Shown here one piece after another: positions 26,706-40,336 of a DNA stretch of 64,000 nt. Source of the DNA: Panonychus citri (Eukaryota; Arthropoda; Arachnida; Trombidiformes; Tetranychidae); NCBI RefSeq assembly GCF_014898815.1, contig NW_026515498.1:1-64000 (forward strand), in the 5' to 3' direction. Numbering within the stretch: position 1 is the first letter of the stretch; every line of letters starts with the position of its first letter. The notes beneath the pieces are model-generated. The model was not told the origin of the DNA, did not search any database, and was given only the letters and a program-made list of their open reading frames with translations. The translations under genes and the position numbers were made by a program.

Positions 26706-26959
26706 TATATCTTATATAGTGATAAAGATGATTAAGACATTGATAATTATGTTCGTCATTGACCAAATTAACAAATTAATTAAGAAATTGTCAGAAAATG
26801 GACAAAATGATCAATGATCAATCGAGAATTGGTCAGCTGTCAATCAATTATCATTAATTAAAGTTTAAAAAGTTTTAATCATCTTCAAAAAGTTTCACTA
26901 TGCCTAAGTGATTAAACGATCGGGTAAAAAACAACGGTTATTGAAAAAATCTTATGATA

Positions 26960-27274
26960 TAACAAAAAAGAGAAACAGAACTTTTCGAAAAATTTAAGTG
27001 TAAAGAACCAAGTCTTGTGTTAACTCCTCTGGAATATGTTCCATCAGCAAAACGAATTAATGTGACCGAAGGATATATTAAAAATCCATTTTTCATCGAT
27101 GAACAATCATCAAAGGAAATTCAACAAATCATTGAGGAATTAAATGTACTCCAATCTGAAGAAATTCGTGAATACAATGATAATTTTGTTCGATTACTTG
27201 ATGAATGTTCGGTTTCCATTGATGAAATTTTTCCAATTGATGAATTCGTCGATTTTGTTTTAAAAATGATGTGA
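26960..27274 (+). CDS. Orphan ORF, possible internal or terminal exon
   Basis: The frame is open from a stop near 26960 to the TGA at 27274 but has no in-frame ATG until late. The protein looks real: LVLTPLEYVPSAKRINV, an EGYIKNPFFIDEQ segment, an acidic helix (SKEIQQIIEELNVL) and an IDEIFPIDEFVDFVL tail. AAATTTAAG near 26998 could be a splice acceptor. I recognise no family. It lies between the two copies of a 30-bp repeat, so it may belong to an unrecognised mobile element. Confidence 0.35.
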
Positions 27275-27452
27275 AACCAGTTCATGATTTCGATGAAATC
27301 ATGACTGATGATTTAATCAAATTTTAATTAAATTATATTGAATTTAATCATTTAAATATATGTATTTTTATTTTCGGTCCTTGGTGAGAGAGAAAGAGAA
27401 AAAGAAAGAGTAAATTGGTGTGCCAGAGGGGGCATATTATTACTACTCAATC

Positions 27453-27534
27453 GTTATTGGCCATCACACTTAACCAATTATCACATGTTCACCTTCAACC
27501 TCAGTCAAAACATAGATGTCATCTTGATTATCTC
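27453..27534. repeat. 82-bp duplicated segment, copy 1
   Basis: Matches 27991-28072 over 82 bp without gaps, with seven mismatches, in direct orientation. It ends with a shared GATGTCATCTTGATTATCTC. Confidence 0.75.
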
Positions 27535-27560
27535 TATAATATTATATTATCTCTATTATT

Positions 27561-27590
27561 GGAATAAGAATTAGGTAAATCTTGTTTACT
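27561..27590. repeat. 30-bp repeat, copy 2
   Basis: One mismatch from 26676-26705. It lies 26 bp after the first copy of the 82-bp duplication. Confidence 0.7.
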
Positions 27591-27990
27591 GTTCGACGGA
27601 TGAAAATGAAAAAAACCAAACCAACATCAAGAGCGTGTTGGTGATTCAAAACAAGAATTGAATGAACACTACCTCGTGTCTGTCTACCAATCTATTTGCC
27701 ATTTCTTTCGAAAAGAAAATTGAACGCAAAAAAGAGTAACCCAAAAGTTACCATTAGAAAAGAAAGAGCCAAACAGGATGATAAATTCTTTCTTTTCCTC
27801 ATCTCTTTCTAATTCTCTTTCTTTTCATCATCTTCTTTTTCCTCTCTTAGGTTATGCTGTTTGTTATTTGTTATTCTCTGTGTTGAAATTTTGTTCACTT
27901 TTTGCAAGCAAGTTCAACGTTCATCCATTTACCTTTAATCTTCTTCTTCTTCTTTCTAATTATCTGATTTACTTTACAATTAATGCAATT

Positions 27991-28072
27991 GTTATTGACC
28001 ATCACACTTAACCAATCATCACCTGTTCACTTTCAACCTCAATCAGAACTTAGATGTCATCTTGATTATCTC
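27991..28072. repeat. 82-bp duplicated segment, copy 2
   Basis: Direct, ungapped, about 91% identical copy of 27453-27534. The 538-bp offset suggests a local tandem duplication or two ends of a decayed element. Confidence 0.75.
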
Positions 28073-28332
28073 CTTTTACCGGTCATCATCACTTACATCA
28101 GAAGCACTTTGTCCATCTTGATCGGCAATTTGTTTTGTTTTTTCCTAATTCTGTTGATAGACTTTTACAATCACAATGCCAGTTAATTTCGATAAATATC
28201 AACGAGATCTCGTTTCATCATGGAAGGAGGTTGTCAATGAAAAAAGTGATACTAGTTAGTAAGTGATTAGTAAGAGCTAATTTACAACTTCAAAACTACA
28301 GGCTTTTTTCAGTCGATTGGCTTTTCAAGCTA

Positions 28333-28678
28333 TTAGGTAAACAACTAAGTAATGGCCAAAATTTTTTCGACCTTACATTTGGCTTGATTGTTAGAAAACT
28401 TTAGATTTTTGGTTAATAAATTTAAATAAAATTTGAACTTGATCGTTTTAATTGTTCGAAAAACGAAAAAAGAAAAACAAAAATTCTATCACTTTAGATA
28501 TAATTTAATTGTAATTAAACTAATCATCATAAAATGATCATTTATGTATCATGTTAAAGCTTATTATCTAACCTCTCTAATTATACTAAATTTATTAATC
28601 AAAAATCTAAAGTTTTCTAACAATCAAGCCACATGTAAGCTCGAAAAAATTTTGGCCATTACTTAGTTGTTTACCTAA
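28333..28678. mobile_element. MITE with 92-bp terminal inverted repeats
   Basis: A 346-bp element whose ends (28333-28424 and 28587-28678) are inverted repeats of 92 bp with three mismatches. Each starts TTAGGTAAACAACTAAGTAA. It is flanked by TA on both sides (28331-28332 and 28679-28680), a dinucleotide target duplication of the Tc1/mariner kind. The 162-bp centre has no ORF. High arm identity suggests a fairly recent insertion or gene conversion between arms. Confidence 0.85.
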
Positions 28679-31600
28679 TAACATCTTGTAAGATTTACAA
28701 CATAGTAAGTAACTTAACAGTTCTTTCAAATTTCATGACTTAACTGGATATTGTTCATTATCATGAAATCGTTTTATGTAAACTTCAAGTCATGAAGCTC
28801 GAATTTATTAATTATAATTCAGATAAAGAGCTCTTTATCTAAATTAATTCAATTTTCACTGTTAACTTTGATTAGATTACCTCTTTATGCGAAATTGATA
28901 TAATTTTGGTTCTCGTCTCATTTTTCGTGGCTGTATATCTTTTCCTACGCTAATCCTATGTCTTTAACAAGAAACATGTATTAATAAGTAAGAAGACATT
29001 GAAATTCAGTTGGTTAAGTTGATGATTTGCGAATAAAAATAATTAATGATCTTATCAATTTTGTCCTTTCATTTTCATTTATAATCTTTAGCACAAATCA
29101 TTAGTGATCATAAGTTCAAACTAAATGAAAATAAAATCAGATATATTGATTGATTGACCAAAATGAATTATATACCTGATAATTTATCATTCATGTAATA
29201 ATAAATATCATGTTGTAATAATTCGGCTAAATAATAAATGATTAATTGACAATGAAATTTTATTAATTAAAAATTATCATTGAAATGTAATCAAGTGAAG
29301 ATGACGCTATTTGATTGAGTTTAGTTCAAATGCCTATTTTATGTTAGTATAGTCTCACTCAAATCGCTAATCTATTCGAACGGAATTGACTTGGCCTAGT
29401 TGAAGGTTATCATATCATTTCCAATAACTGAGGAAAAATAAAATATCATTATTCATTCAAATTGATGTTATGTTCACCATGAATCATTGACTTTTCCCCC
29501 TGACTCTCACATGGAATATATCTTAATTCATTCTGACATAAAGTGAGCAGCAAAGTTACAACTTATACATGTATTATGATGATAAAAGACAGAGAAACTT
29601 GAAGCAATTGACCTTAGTTGTTTTCAGTTTCATGGTGGAAAATATAATGTGAATAAACTCACTGAATATAAGTGATAAGGATCATGATAACTCAAAGTTT
29701 TCAACGGCAACCAGATGATTTAGTTGTTGAAACAATAATGTTTAAATTTCATCTTCCAATTGAAATAATCAATCAAAATTGATGCTCATGGTGTTTAGGT
29801 GAATAGCAAATTTGTTAATGAAAGTAGAGAGAGAGAGTATGGTAAAAGTTCAGATACATTGAATATTATCTTCAGAACTGTCTTAAGCCTACAACTTGAA
29901 GGCAATAAATAAGTTCATGAGATTGAGATGCTGATTGAGAATGAGAAGTTAACAGTTGATTGCAATTGACAAATTGATGGACTATCCCAATGTCAATCTG
30001 GACAACGAAAAAAACTCCCATGTAATATAAAGTTACCGAGTAAAAGTTACGATGATCATTAAATTCAGAGTTTCATGCTAAAAATGAAAGTTGAATCGAT
30101 CATATATCATGATGGTAATTGATTTAATTTCATTGGTAGACTCAGAGTTGGGTTAACAACTGAGAATCGAAATGAATTTCTGAAGGAATGAAATGAACAA
30201 GTAACTTTGTTACCTTATCAATGCGTCTCAGGTAATTGAAAGATAATTTATTTTCTTGATTTAACATTGATCTTTTAACCGATAAAAACATTGTCCTGTT
30301 TATCATGATTAACCATCGTTAATTGAAATGAACTAGATGATAGTTGATTAAATAGATTGGATGGAAATGAAAGTTAATCGATTTTGTAGATTAGCTTAAG
30401 GCTTAAATGGAAGCAAAGAAAAACAATTTTCATCTTTTTTCCTTAATCATCATGTTGATTGTTTCTCTGTCCAGTTAATACCTTTTACCATGCTAAAACT
30501 CACTTTGACCAAAATAAACTTATTAATTGTCAATGATGAAGCAAAATGGACATTAAATCCTTTCCATTTGGGTCAATTTATGTCAATATGGGGAAAAAAA
30601 GAAGGTAATTATTATTTAATCTATTAGTTTAATCTGTTGTTGTTGTGGTAACTCAATTTACCTTAAATTGCAATCAAATGTTTGATTGTATTTACAGAAA
30701 ACCACGTTAATCAATATTGATCATGATGTTTATTGAAATTTTCAATCAACAATATTAATCATTTACAGAATGATGATGTAAACAAGGTTGTCAATATGCT
30801 AATAATAAATTAATTAATTGTTGTATTCAATTATTAATTGTCATGCTTGTTAATCAGCTAATTTTCAATGAAAATTTATCATATTCACCTTCAATTGTTG
30901 CTAATCTATTAATACTTTCCTTATATTATAAATCAATATGAGAACAAGATATCAAGTTGAAAGTTTCCATCTCCAATTTTGTAATATCAATTAGATGAAT
31001 GATTAATTGAAAATCTAATTAATTGCTGCTAATCTGTGAATTGATTAGAAACTAATTTGCTTTTAGAAATTTTCTCTTCTTCTTATTACCACAAACTAAA
31101 CTTGTCAACTGATCTTTGAATATCATTCGTTAACCTTGATTGGAATACAATCAATTTCTATTATTAAACTAAATCACTATGAGACACACTATCAATTTAC
31201 ATGTTTACGATTAGATTAATATAATTATCGTCGTTCATTGAGTTTATTGTAATCAAAATTTCACTTTGTTTATTCATATTCTTTAATTTGATTAGCCAAG
31301 TACTTTGGCAAATTGGTTATTGATTAAGAGATGAGGATTAAGCTTATGGGTTAAATGTTAGGTAATCATTGTATGGGATTAATTTTATATCTGATTATCA
31401 CTGATAAGAGTTAATTTAGTTTGTGAATATCTTGATTGATTTGATTTCTCTGCTTTAATTTTAGTTGATTTTCATGATGTGTGATCATTAAAAATGGATA
31501 AAAAAATCTTTGATATTGATTGAATATTTCATGTAGTTGATTAATGATTCAATCTAATTGTTACATCTTAATATATAACTGTTATAACCTTGAATGTCAA

Positions 31601-32897
31601 TTTGATTATAATTTTATTAAACTTGATCAATAGTGATAAATATTATGTTTGTTTGATTCAATTTGATTATTGAGCAACATTGATTATGATATTTAAGCCA
31701 ATCAATCAATCAGTGAATTTGATGATTAACTAAATAATAATTAATCAACTTTCGGTTTTCAGTATGACGGGGAAAAAATATCAACTGCCCAATAGTGAGA
31801 GAAAGTGATTCTAATGATCTTGATATAAGAAATTGATTATCTTATTAATGATGGAAAACTTTTAATATAATAATAAACATGACAATTGAGACGGTTGATA
31901 AAATCGCAAGTTATGAATACGATCAACTTGTTTGATGAAAAAAGTATTCAAATGAAATAAAACTGATCCAAGTTCACATTTAATTCACTTATTACGATCA
32001 AAGTAACGATATATTGATTGAATAAAACGATTCCAAGTGCTAGCGATTGAAAACTTAAACTCGATAAAAAAAATAAATCGATAATCGTTTTAATCATTTG
32101 ACAAGATTATCCATTTTCTTTTTACTTAAATAACAATTTAAAGCTTTAATGCTTTTGCCATTTGAAAAGTTGCTCTTGTTGGGATATTTATCATCAATAT
32201 CGACTGATGATCAGCAACAGAAAACTTAACAAACTTTTAAAAGAAAAAGTTTCAACCTTGAATTGGCTGTAAATGAAAAGATTGTGATAAAATCTGATGA
32301 AATTTTTAATTTCATGAATGATTTGATTTGTTTTTTGTTTCTGTCGATTCATCATCATTGTAATATGTGCATCACCCTGATAAGTTTCAGGTTTCTTGTT
32401 GTTATTTTCATGATACTAATAAACATGATAACATTAGTCTTTCTCTTTCAATATCTTTCGCCACTTATTATTTTTTGCTCACCTAACCCTGGATCAGATT
32501 CATGGACGATGAGTAACAGTAGAAACAATAACAACACTTATCGTAAACAATGAATTGCTGATTGAACCATGTCAACGATACTAATCAACATGAAGAGAGC
32601 AAGAGAGAGAGAGAGAGAGGAAATAAATTAACTAGATGAGTATTAACTTACCAATGGTTTTCATGATTTGTAGACACACAACATGATAACATGAACGTGA
32701 TTCTGATGGTCAATAATATTATCGAGTGTTGGTCAATTAACTGATGAGTGATCATGTTTTTGGCACAGTTTGTTTGCTTGTAACCATTAAGATTAGTGGT
32801 CATTTCTGTTGACTATGGTTTACCGTTACATTTTGTATTAAGTAGTCGTTGATTGTTAAGTAATTTTGGACTCAATTTTTCACTTTACGGACTTTTG
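28679..32897. other. AT-rich stretch before the dopamine receptor
   Basis: No supportable gene. A 96-codon frame at 32263-32553 (plus) is hydrophobic with no recognisable domain. A short (GA)n tract lies near 32598-32620. Confidence 0.5.
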
Positions 32898-34364
32898 TTA
32901 AATTGCACTGATTTTGCCTGTTGATGTATCACAGATAATTTCAATATTATCTTTTATCGGTATTATGTCCATGTAACCCTTTACCCCTGATGTGACCTCT
33001 ACCGGTTTACATGTGAGCAATGCTGCACATTTAGATGAACTTTGTAGACCAGCGGACATCATTTTAACACCATAAGCACCAGTCACAGGTAAATCAGGTG
33101 AATCCATCCTATGGTGATTCGTTGAAAGGTATCGTCCAGTTGAATGGCCATTTGATGGTCTTTTAGACCAAGAATCTGTTTTCTCACCAAATGAACGACA
33201 CCAATCATTATCACGAACTGATAGTAAAATTTTCCTAAATGCTTCTCGAAATTCAGTGTTAAATATACTATAAATTACTGGATTAAGAGCTGAATTAAGC
33301 CAACCCAGCCAAGTTGAGGTTTTGAAAATTAACTCAGGTATACATGTTTTACAAAAGGCGGCGATTATGTTAATACAAAAAAATGGAACCCAACAGATTA
33401 GAAACACTCCCATGATAACACCGAGAGTTATTGCTGCCTTGTGATCCATAACTGAATGATGAGAATGATGAGATGATGATCGTGCTGATGATGAACCTGA
33501 ACAACCATCATCAGGATCAAAGTGAAGAGGTTTGGCCATTGAGCGAATGTGTTGAACATGTTTACGAGCGTAAAGATACAATCGAGTGTACAAGGCGATC
33601 ATGATTAGGCAAGGAAGATAAAAACTAATCGTTGAGCTGACCAGAGCGTAGAGAGGTGTAAGGTCAAGAGCACATTGATATTCATCTGGTACCAATGGTT
33701 GGGACAGATTAATTGTTAATGGTGTTGTTGTTATAACTAAAGATGATGACGATGGTGGGGTAGTTAAGGTTAGTATTTGGTCAGTGCTAAGGTCATCAAT
33801 AATGTTGGACGGTTTATGCCAGCCCAAACTTACAGGTACAAATGAAATCAATCCCGATAAAAGCCAAATCAATGCTACCGAAGCGAGGACAACCCTTTTG
33901 GTCATCCATTGATTATATCGAAGTGGATCTTTAATGTGAAGAAATCGATCCAATGAAATTGCACAAAGATTTAAAATTGATGAAGTGCAACACATTATAT
34001 CAAATGATATCCAAGCTTCACAAGCTCTTTGACCAAATACCCAATATCCCATTAGATTTGCGGTCAACTCAAGGGTCATCACAAGTGATCCAACGAAAAG
34101 ATCGGCTAACGCAAGAGAGACAAGAAATAGATTTGATAACTTACGAAGTCGCCGATCAGTATAAATCGCAATGCAAACCAAAAGATTTCCCAAAATTGAA
34201 GCTAAAATGATCACAACTAAAGCTGAATTAACGGCGTATCTTGTTAACATCGTTGTAACTCCATTAGTTGTACAAAACTGACCAAGAGAGTTATCATCAT
34301 TAAAGGTCAATCTTTCATTGTTATCGGGATCATTCAAAGTACAATTGATGAAACTTTTATTCAT
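32898..34364 (-). CDS. Dop1R1: D1-like dopamine receptor
   Basis: A 488-residue class A GPCR in one exon. It should bind dopamine and couple to Gs and cAMP in neurons, as the Dop1R1 family does. TM1 holds N60 (GNLLV), TM2 D88 (LALAD), and TM3 the amine-binding D122 (SFDIMC). The helix-3 motif is D139-R140-F141, DRF rather than the usual DRY. TM5 has catechol-binding serines (LVSSTISFYLP, S243, S244, S247), TM6 CWVPFF (W325), and TM7 NPVIY (361-365). C115 and C231 form the extracellular disulfide. N-glycosylation sites (NKS, NCT) lie at the N-terminus. The second extracellular loop is long, about 50 residues, with a Thr/Ser/Pro-rich stretch. The third cytoplasmic loop is short and His/Ser-rich. 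The flanking stretch LGWHKP, CALDLTPLYALVSS and the TM6-TM7 loop AFCKTCI match arthropod D1-type rather than octopamine receptors. The start is the first ATG of the frame. Confidence 0.88.
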   Translation of the reverse strand: MNKSFINCTLNDPDNNERLTFNDDNSLGQFCTTNGVTTMLTRYAVNSALVVIILASILGNLLVCIAIYTDRRLRKLSNLFLVSLALADLFVGSLVMTLELTANLMGYWVFGQRACEAWISFDIMCCTSSILNLCAISLDRFLHIKDPLRYNQWMTKRVVLASVALIWLLSGLISFVPVSLGWHKPSNIIDDLSTDQILTLTTPPSSSSLVITTTPLTINLSQPLVPDEYQCALDLTPLYALVSSTISFYLPCLIMIALYTRLYLYARKHVQHIRSMAKPLHFDPDDGCSGSSSARSSSHHSHHSVMDHKAAITLGVIMGVFLICWVPFFCINIIAAFCKTCIPELIFKTSTWLGWLNSALNPVIYSIFNTEFREAFRKILLSVRDNDWCRSFGEKTDSWSKRPSNGHSTGRYLSTNHHRMDSPDLPVTGAYGVKMMSAGLQSSSKCAALLTCKPVEVTSGVKGYMDIIPIKDNIEIICDTSTGKISAI

Positions 34365-34698
34365 AACTTGATAATAAATATAAATAATTGATGATTGACA
34401 AAAATCACATGTACAATTCAGTTGAAATCAAAGTGAATCTATTTCGTGAAGTTAACATTTTTACACCAATCGAATCACAATCACATTATGCTAACGAAAA
34501 TCAGAATTAATTACCAACCGTTTGAGAAAGATTAATATAATTAAATGAGAATAATCAAAAAGATGAACAATATAAAGCGAATGGAATCATTTTGAAATGT
34601 TCTTTGAAACTTGTTACCACTAATAACTTGACAGTTCGTGGAGCAGATGAACAGTCGAATTACATTTTTGTAAACTGTTGCTCTCTCAGTTTCTCTCT

Positions 34699-34701
<3 letters not shown>

Positions 34702-34744
<43 letters not shown>
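34702..34744. repeat. (CT)n microsatellite
   Basis: Uninterrupted 43-bp CT run about 340 bp upstream of the receptor start, reading GA on the receptor's sense strand, with further CTCTC blocks just before it. GA-rich tracts near promoters are GAGA-factor sites in insects; any role here is inference. Confidence 0.95.
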
Positions 34745-34747
<3 letters not shown>

Positions 34748-36312
34748 TCATCTTCTTTACTCTTCCATTGATTTTTTTTCTTCTCATTTCGATTCAATCA
34801 TCACTTTGGACAAAAAGTTTTCGAGAGTAGTAACGCCATCTAATGAGAGCGAATTTCTTTAGTTAGACTAACAATTTAAAGCTCAATCATCGCTAATTGT
34901 AGGATCTCAATGATAAGAATGAATTTGCAATTAGATGAATTCGGTAATTGGAAAAATCGTAACATTTTAATTTCAGAAAACGAAAAAAGTTCGCAACACT
35001 TGAAGATCACTTTTACCGTTAGCGTTTTTACCGATCATTTTTTTTAATAAATCTAATAGAATGGGAAGAGAATTCAATAGGTACCAATTGTGTTCGATAT
35101 TCCTACATCATGAAATTATCTTTAGTTCATAACGAATAAATGACTGTAGTTTTATCCAAAAGATGGAGCCTAATTCTTTGTGAAACTTTAGACAAATGAG
35201 AAAAATTCTGAATCTCAATAAGCTGCTGATCATTAATTCAAATCACAAATTCACCAAATGTTGACCAACTAATTCGTCAATTAGAAAAGTTTGAATTCTG
35301 TGGATCATTTTCTCCAATATGTAACCATGATTGGGAAAGAAATCAATCAGTGAATCAGGAATTCCAATAAAAATAAGAGAAAAAATCAAACAAAAGCAAC
35401 AGAACAATTTGACAACTTGTGAGAATAGAATCGATAATAAATTGTGTAACATCTTATTGTCTTTTCGATTACTGATAATGATGATGAAGAAAAAGAGAAG
35501 AAATAAAAAAGATAAAATTCGATATAATTCTGTTTAGATGATAAGAGAAGAAGAGAGAAAAAAAGAGAAAATATAATCCATCCCAGGTCAGCATTACTCT
35601 CATTCCTGTTCCTTTTCCCTTTTCCTCCATGACTTTTGATAGGAATTCAAAACGTCTCCTGAGAATGAAGAAAAGCAAAGCAAGCGAAAACAAACAAATA
35701 GCATTGGAATGATGAGGATGCTTGAGATGAAAAAGGAAGATGATATAAAAAAAGAAGATAAGGAAGACGAGAATTAGGTAAAGATGATAACGAGTCGCAC
35801 GCCCAGTGAATTGAGTAAAATATATTATCTCAAAGGAATCTTGGAATTGTTGTTCAATCCATAATAATATCGATAATCGAACAGAATCTTCTGGATCAGT
35901 TCAAATGAATAGAAGAAGTAAAATAAAAATCGTATTTGCAATTTTCGGCAAATGCTTTTATCTCATTTCTCAAGATGATATGATTATTTTCTGTCAACCC
36001 TTTTACTCCATTGGATTAGAGGGAAATATATGTGTATATAAGTGAGAGAGAATAATCTACAAGATAATAAATAATGTGAGAAGAAAAAAAAATAACAACA
36101 GCGAAAAACTTTGAATTTAAAATCGATGAGAGTAAATTTGTTACCATGAGATGAACGTGAAAACTTTGATTGTTTTTCATTCCTTCATAACTTTCATGTT
36201 AAAGTCTTTGATAGTTTCTGGTGGAGCTTCATTGCTTTCGGATTAATAGTGAGTCTCAGATTCATTTCCAATAAAATCTATCAACTGAAAGATAAAAATA
36301 AGACAGTAGGAT

Positions 36313-36343
<31 letters not shown>

Positions 36344-37312
36344 GAGTGAGGAGTAAAATAATGATGAGGATCATCATGATGGTACCAGAAGAGGCTGATG
36401 ATACAGAGAATGTAAAAGATAGAGAGTGAGATGAATAATGAAATGTAATGATGGTAAAGAGCAAGAAAAAAAGAGGATTAAGTATGAAGAAAAATGAATT
36501 ACTTTTGAGGAGAAAACATTTTCTTTGAAATAAAAAGTTAAAATTCAAAACTCGCGCCTGAAAGTTAGTTTATCATCTTAATATTAAGATGATATCAAAA
36601 TTTGTTAATAATTGTTATAATTGTGATGGATCTGATCTGAGAAACACAAGGAAATGATTGATATTAGATAATATTGATTTTAACATTTACTTTTGTTTTC
36701 GATAGTGTTATAAGCCCTTAGGGGGAATCGACTGTAAAAATAATTTTACTTATCCTTTCGTGGGTAAACATGGTAAATATATAAGGTTTATCTTTGTGAA
36801 ATTAAATGTTTAGCAAATTTGAAGAGACTTGGTTGTTCAGAAAAGTTCATCTTGTTCGTGGATCATGAAAACAGTTTTAAACTCTGCTAAAACTGAATTG
36901 AATTTCATGGATCAATTGAACAATTTCTGTGAGTTCCATTGACGAATCACAATTTCAACCCTTATTTTTTGTTTCTTTTGAGGATTTGATTCTCTCTCTC
37001 CTCTTTATTTACTAACAACTTCAATAAACATACACATGAACTTGTCGATTATATTTAATTAGCTTGAGGCGTTACTAGAATTGTATTACCTGATAAGATG
37101 CTCATGAAAAAGGAAAAACTAGTGATAAGAATGAAGAAATATAATATAAATAGTAAATCTATCGATGTAACCAATTGTTTAAATGAATTATGCTCACTTT
37201 TTATATTAATATTAATAGTTACATTTACTCTGGAAGATTCAGAATTCCAGATGAAAATAGTTAGTGGATGAATGGTCATTAGATGACAATGAGTATGCTG
37301 ATTGTTATTATC

Positions 37313-37338
37313 ATGATGATGATGATGATGATGATGAT
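37313..37338. repeat. (ATG)n microsatellite
   Basis: Trinucleotide ATG/GAT run of about 26 bp. Confidence 0.9.
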
Positions 37339-38709
37339 CTTAAGGTAAAGATAAAATGAAGAAGAGACTGAAAAGATAATCGTTATAATGATTATTATTA
37401 TAATATAATAATAAAGTTAAGGTATGATAACAAATCTAGTTAAGAAAAATGTTGATGCCCTCAAGTTATATTCATTGAATTGAGCTTCTGTCTTGGGTTA
37501 ATCAAACTCAAACATTGTACCTTGAATGATGAAACAATTGTCAACTAACATGATAGACACAAATAGTAATTGTTATAGTCATCATAATAATCATCATGAT
37601 TATATCTCATCCAGAATTTACTTGATATTATCGATACAACGTTCAAATTTGTAAGTCTTTTATATTGATTTTGGTTCATCTTTTGTTCAGGAGAGAGAGA
37701 GAGAAAAAATAACAAAAAAGTTTCCATGAAATTATTGAATAGGAAGAGAGAGGGAGAAAGAAAAACTTCCTGCAAAATTGAACTTGAATTTTCAGTTCTC
37801 TGAAAAAAGAACAGATTTTACTTGAACTTTTTTTCTAAACTTGATGTAATTTGATTACATTTTATCCACTTGATTGTAACAAGTTTAAGGTTATCAGCCT
37901 TTTGATATTATCTTTAAATTGAGTGATTAAAATATAGCAAGAGCTTGTTAATTGCTATCATGATGATAATTAACACGATTAAATTCACCAGAGATCAAGG
38001 GATGAAAAATTTCTGACCAATAATTAACATTAATCATTCCAATAGAAAGAAAATTTTACTTTATATTAAATTCACAATTAACTGTGTATACACACACTTT
38101 ATAACTTTAGCTTTACTATTATTAATATCATAATTCATGATAATGATCACCAAGTGATATAATTATTATCTAATATAATCTTAACAACATTATCTGTTAA
38201 ACTGATAATAAAAGCCTGGTGAAGATATTAAATTGTAGATGAAGTAGCTTAACATGATATCATGAACAGGGTGAAAAAAAAGGATTCAATTTAATTCAAG
38301 GTAAAGTCTATTTGGTTAAGTGAGTTTATAGTTGGCAGTTTATATTGTTAACCAGGCTTGAAATGTAATCCAATTAATTGATTGTCGTTGGCTAAAGGAT
38401 AAGTTAAGTAGTAACAATCAAGTGATTCTTTCCCCATCTTTTATTATAACGGTAAAAAAAACAACCAACCAAATGGGGAGTTAAATGAATGATTCCCAAA
38501 CCATTAATCACTGAATTTTTTTTCTCTCTCGCTCCTTCATTCAATCAACTTTATCTCATTTTCCTAAGTCTGTTTTTTTCCTCACTGTTTTCATGATAAT
38601 TCAAAAAGGAAACTTTCAAATGCTGGTGAATAGTAATAAGAAAACAAAACAAGTAGGAAAACAATAAGAGGCAAGAAAAAAACAACAGAGATGTTCAAGA
38701 TTATTCAGT

Positions 38710-38732
38710 GAGAGAGAGAGAGAGAGAGAGAG
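38710..38732. repeat. (GA)n microsatellite
   Basis: Uninterrupted GA run of 23 bp. Confidence 0.9.
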
Positions 38733-40249
38733 ATGAAAAATCTAGTTATTCTGATGAACAATCAATTGAGCTTTAATCTGATTCCAATGAATGTGTTGAC
38801 TAAACACCGATGATGAAATGATATTGAACTTTTTTACTTTCTATCAGCTTGATAATCTTTCAATTGAGATTCCATTGGAAAATTTTACTACAAATTGAAT
38901 TGAAGATACGAATCAGTTGAAATAACGGTTAACATGATAACGATAAAGATTATGATATTATATTGCTGATAATGATGAAGATAAAAAGTTCAAGTTAAAG
39001 ACAAGAGTAGATTGAGTTTCAATGAAGATTCTGTTGAAATCCAATGAAGGTTAAATGACAGCAGTTTATTGGTGTTCATGTAACTTTCATCATGATCATG
39101 TTGTATAACTGTATCATCATGATAGCCTTAAGTTGACAAAAAAAAAGGTCAACACAAGTAAATTGTTATTATTATTATCATTGTAATTGTTGTTTCTTTT
39201 ATTTCTTCCCATTGATTAACAATAATAATGCTCAAGTATAATATTAAAAGTCTATGGAGTTTTTTTTCTCACTCTCCTATGAAATAATAATAAAAATCAG
39301 GAGAAAATATAATTCCAACAGAAACTCTGGTTATCTGCCAATATGACTTAATCTAATTCATTTTCTGATAACTTATTGTTAATATAAATTTGGCACAATC
39401 GATGATTGATGTTCCAGGATAACATTTCATTCCTAATCTTTTTTCATAACGATTATCACCCTGTTCACCCTGTGATTCTGTCACTTGATTGAACTTTTTT
39501 TTCCCTTCATCTCTCATCAGATGAATATGATAATGGATTCAATTTTTTGGTTCGAAACTTTTTTTTGCTCTTCATTTTCTATTCATATTTATAATATCAT
39601 GAAATAAGTGATTCTTTTTATATTAACAATCATTTTTGTTTCAAGTGGAGGAAAAAATTAACTTAAATGATAATATAGCAATTATTTTATTCTCACTTTT
39701 GGTTGACACTTTTGCAAATAGTAAAAGGAGAAAGAAAAACTTTTCAGAACTTTTTCTAACTTGTTCTTTTTCAACTCGATAAAGTATCAAGATTGAACTT
39801 TTTCCCCCTCTCGTTTAAAGATCTGTTATTATAATGAATTAAATCCACATAATCTGATAATAATAATGAACTTTATCTTCTTTTTTGATTCCCTTCTCAT
39901 CTCTTAATGACTTTTATTTGGATTCACGAGAGTTCAAATTGATAATAGTTCCTCTTGTTCACAATCTATTCAATGTTTTTTTAACTGAATTAAGAAAATG
40001 ACATTAAAGAAATTGTCTGATTGTTCAGTTTCAACTATTATTATTAGTGTAACGTTTTTATATTGATAAGAGAGAGAGAGTAAGAGTGAGAGGGTGAGTG
40101 GTCATTGTTGGACAATAAAAGAGACAATTTTGAACGGACTCTTGGGGATTTTTATGAGCTTATGACCATCAGGATATGAGACTGATAATATGAGATTGAG
40201 AATGACAGAAGAGAGTGAAACTGTGGTTGACTGTTTATACTTAAGTCAA

Positions 40250-40254
<5 letters not shown>

Positions 40255-40330
<76 letters not shown>
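40255..40330. repeat. (GA)38 microsatellite
   Basis: Uninterrupted 76-bp GA run, the longest in the window, inside a wider purine-rich zone (about 40250-40510). Frames through it in either direction are repeat artefacts. Confidence 0.97.

Positions 40331-40336
<6 letters not shown>

Noticed and set aside
33953..34210. Plus-strand ORF
   Set aside because: Antisense shadow of the dopamine receptor.
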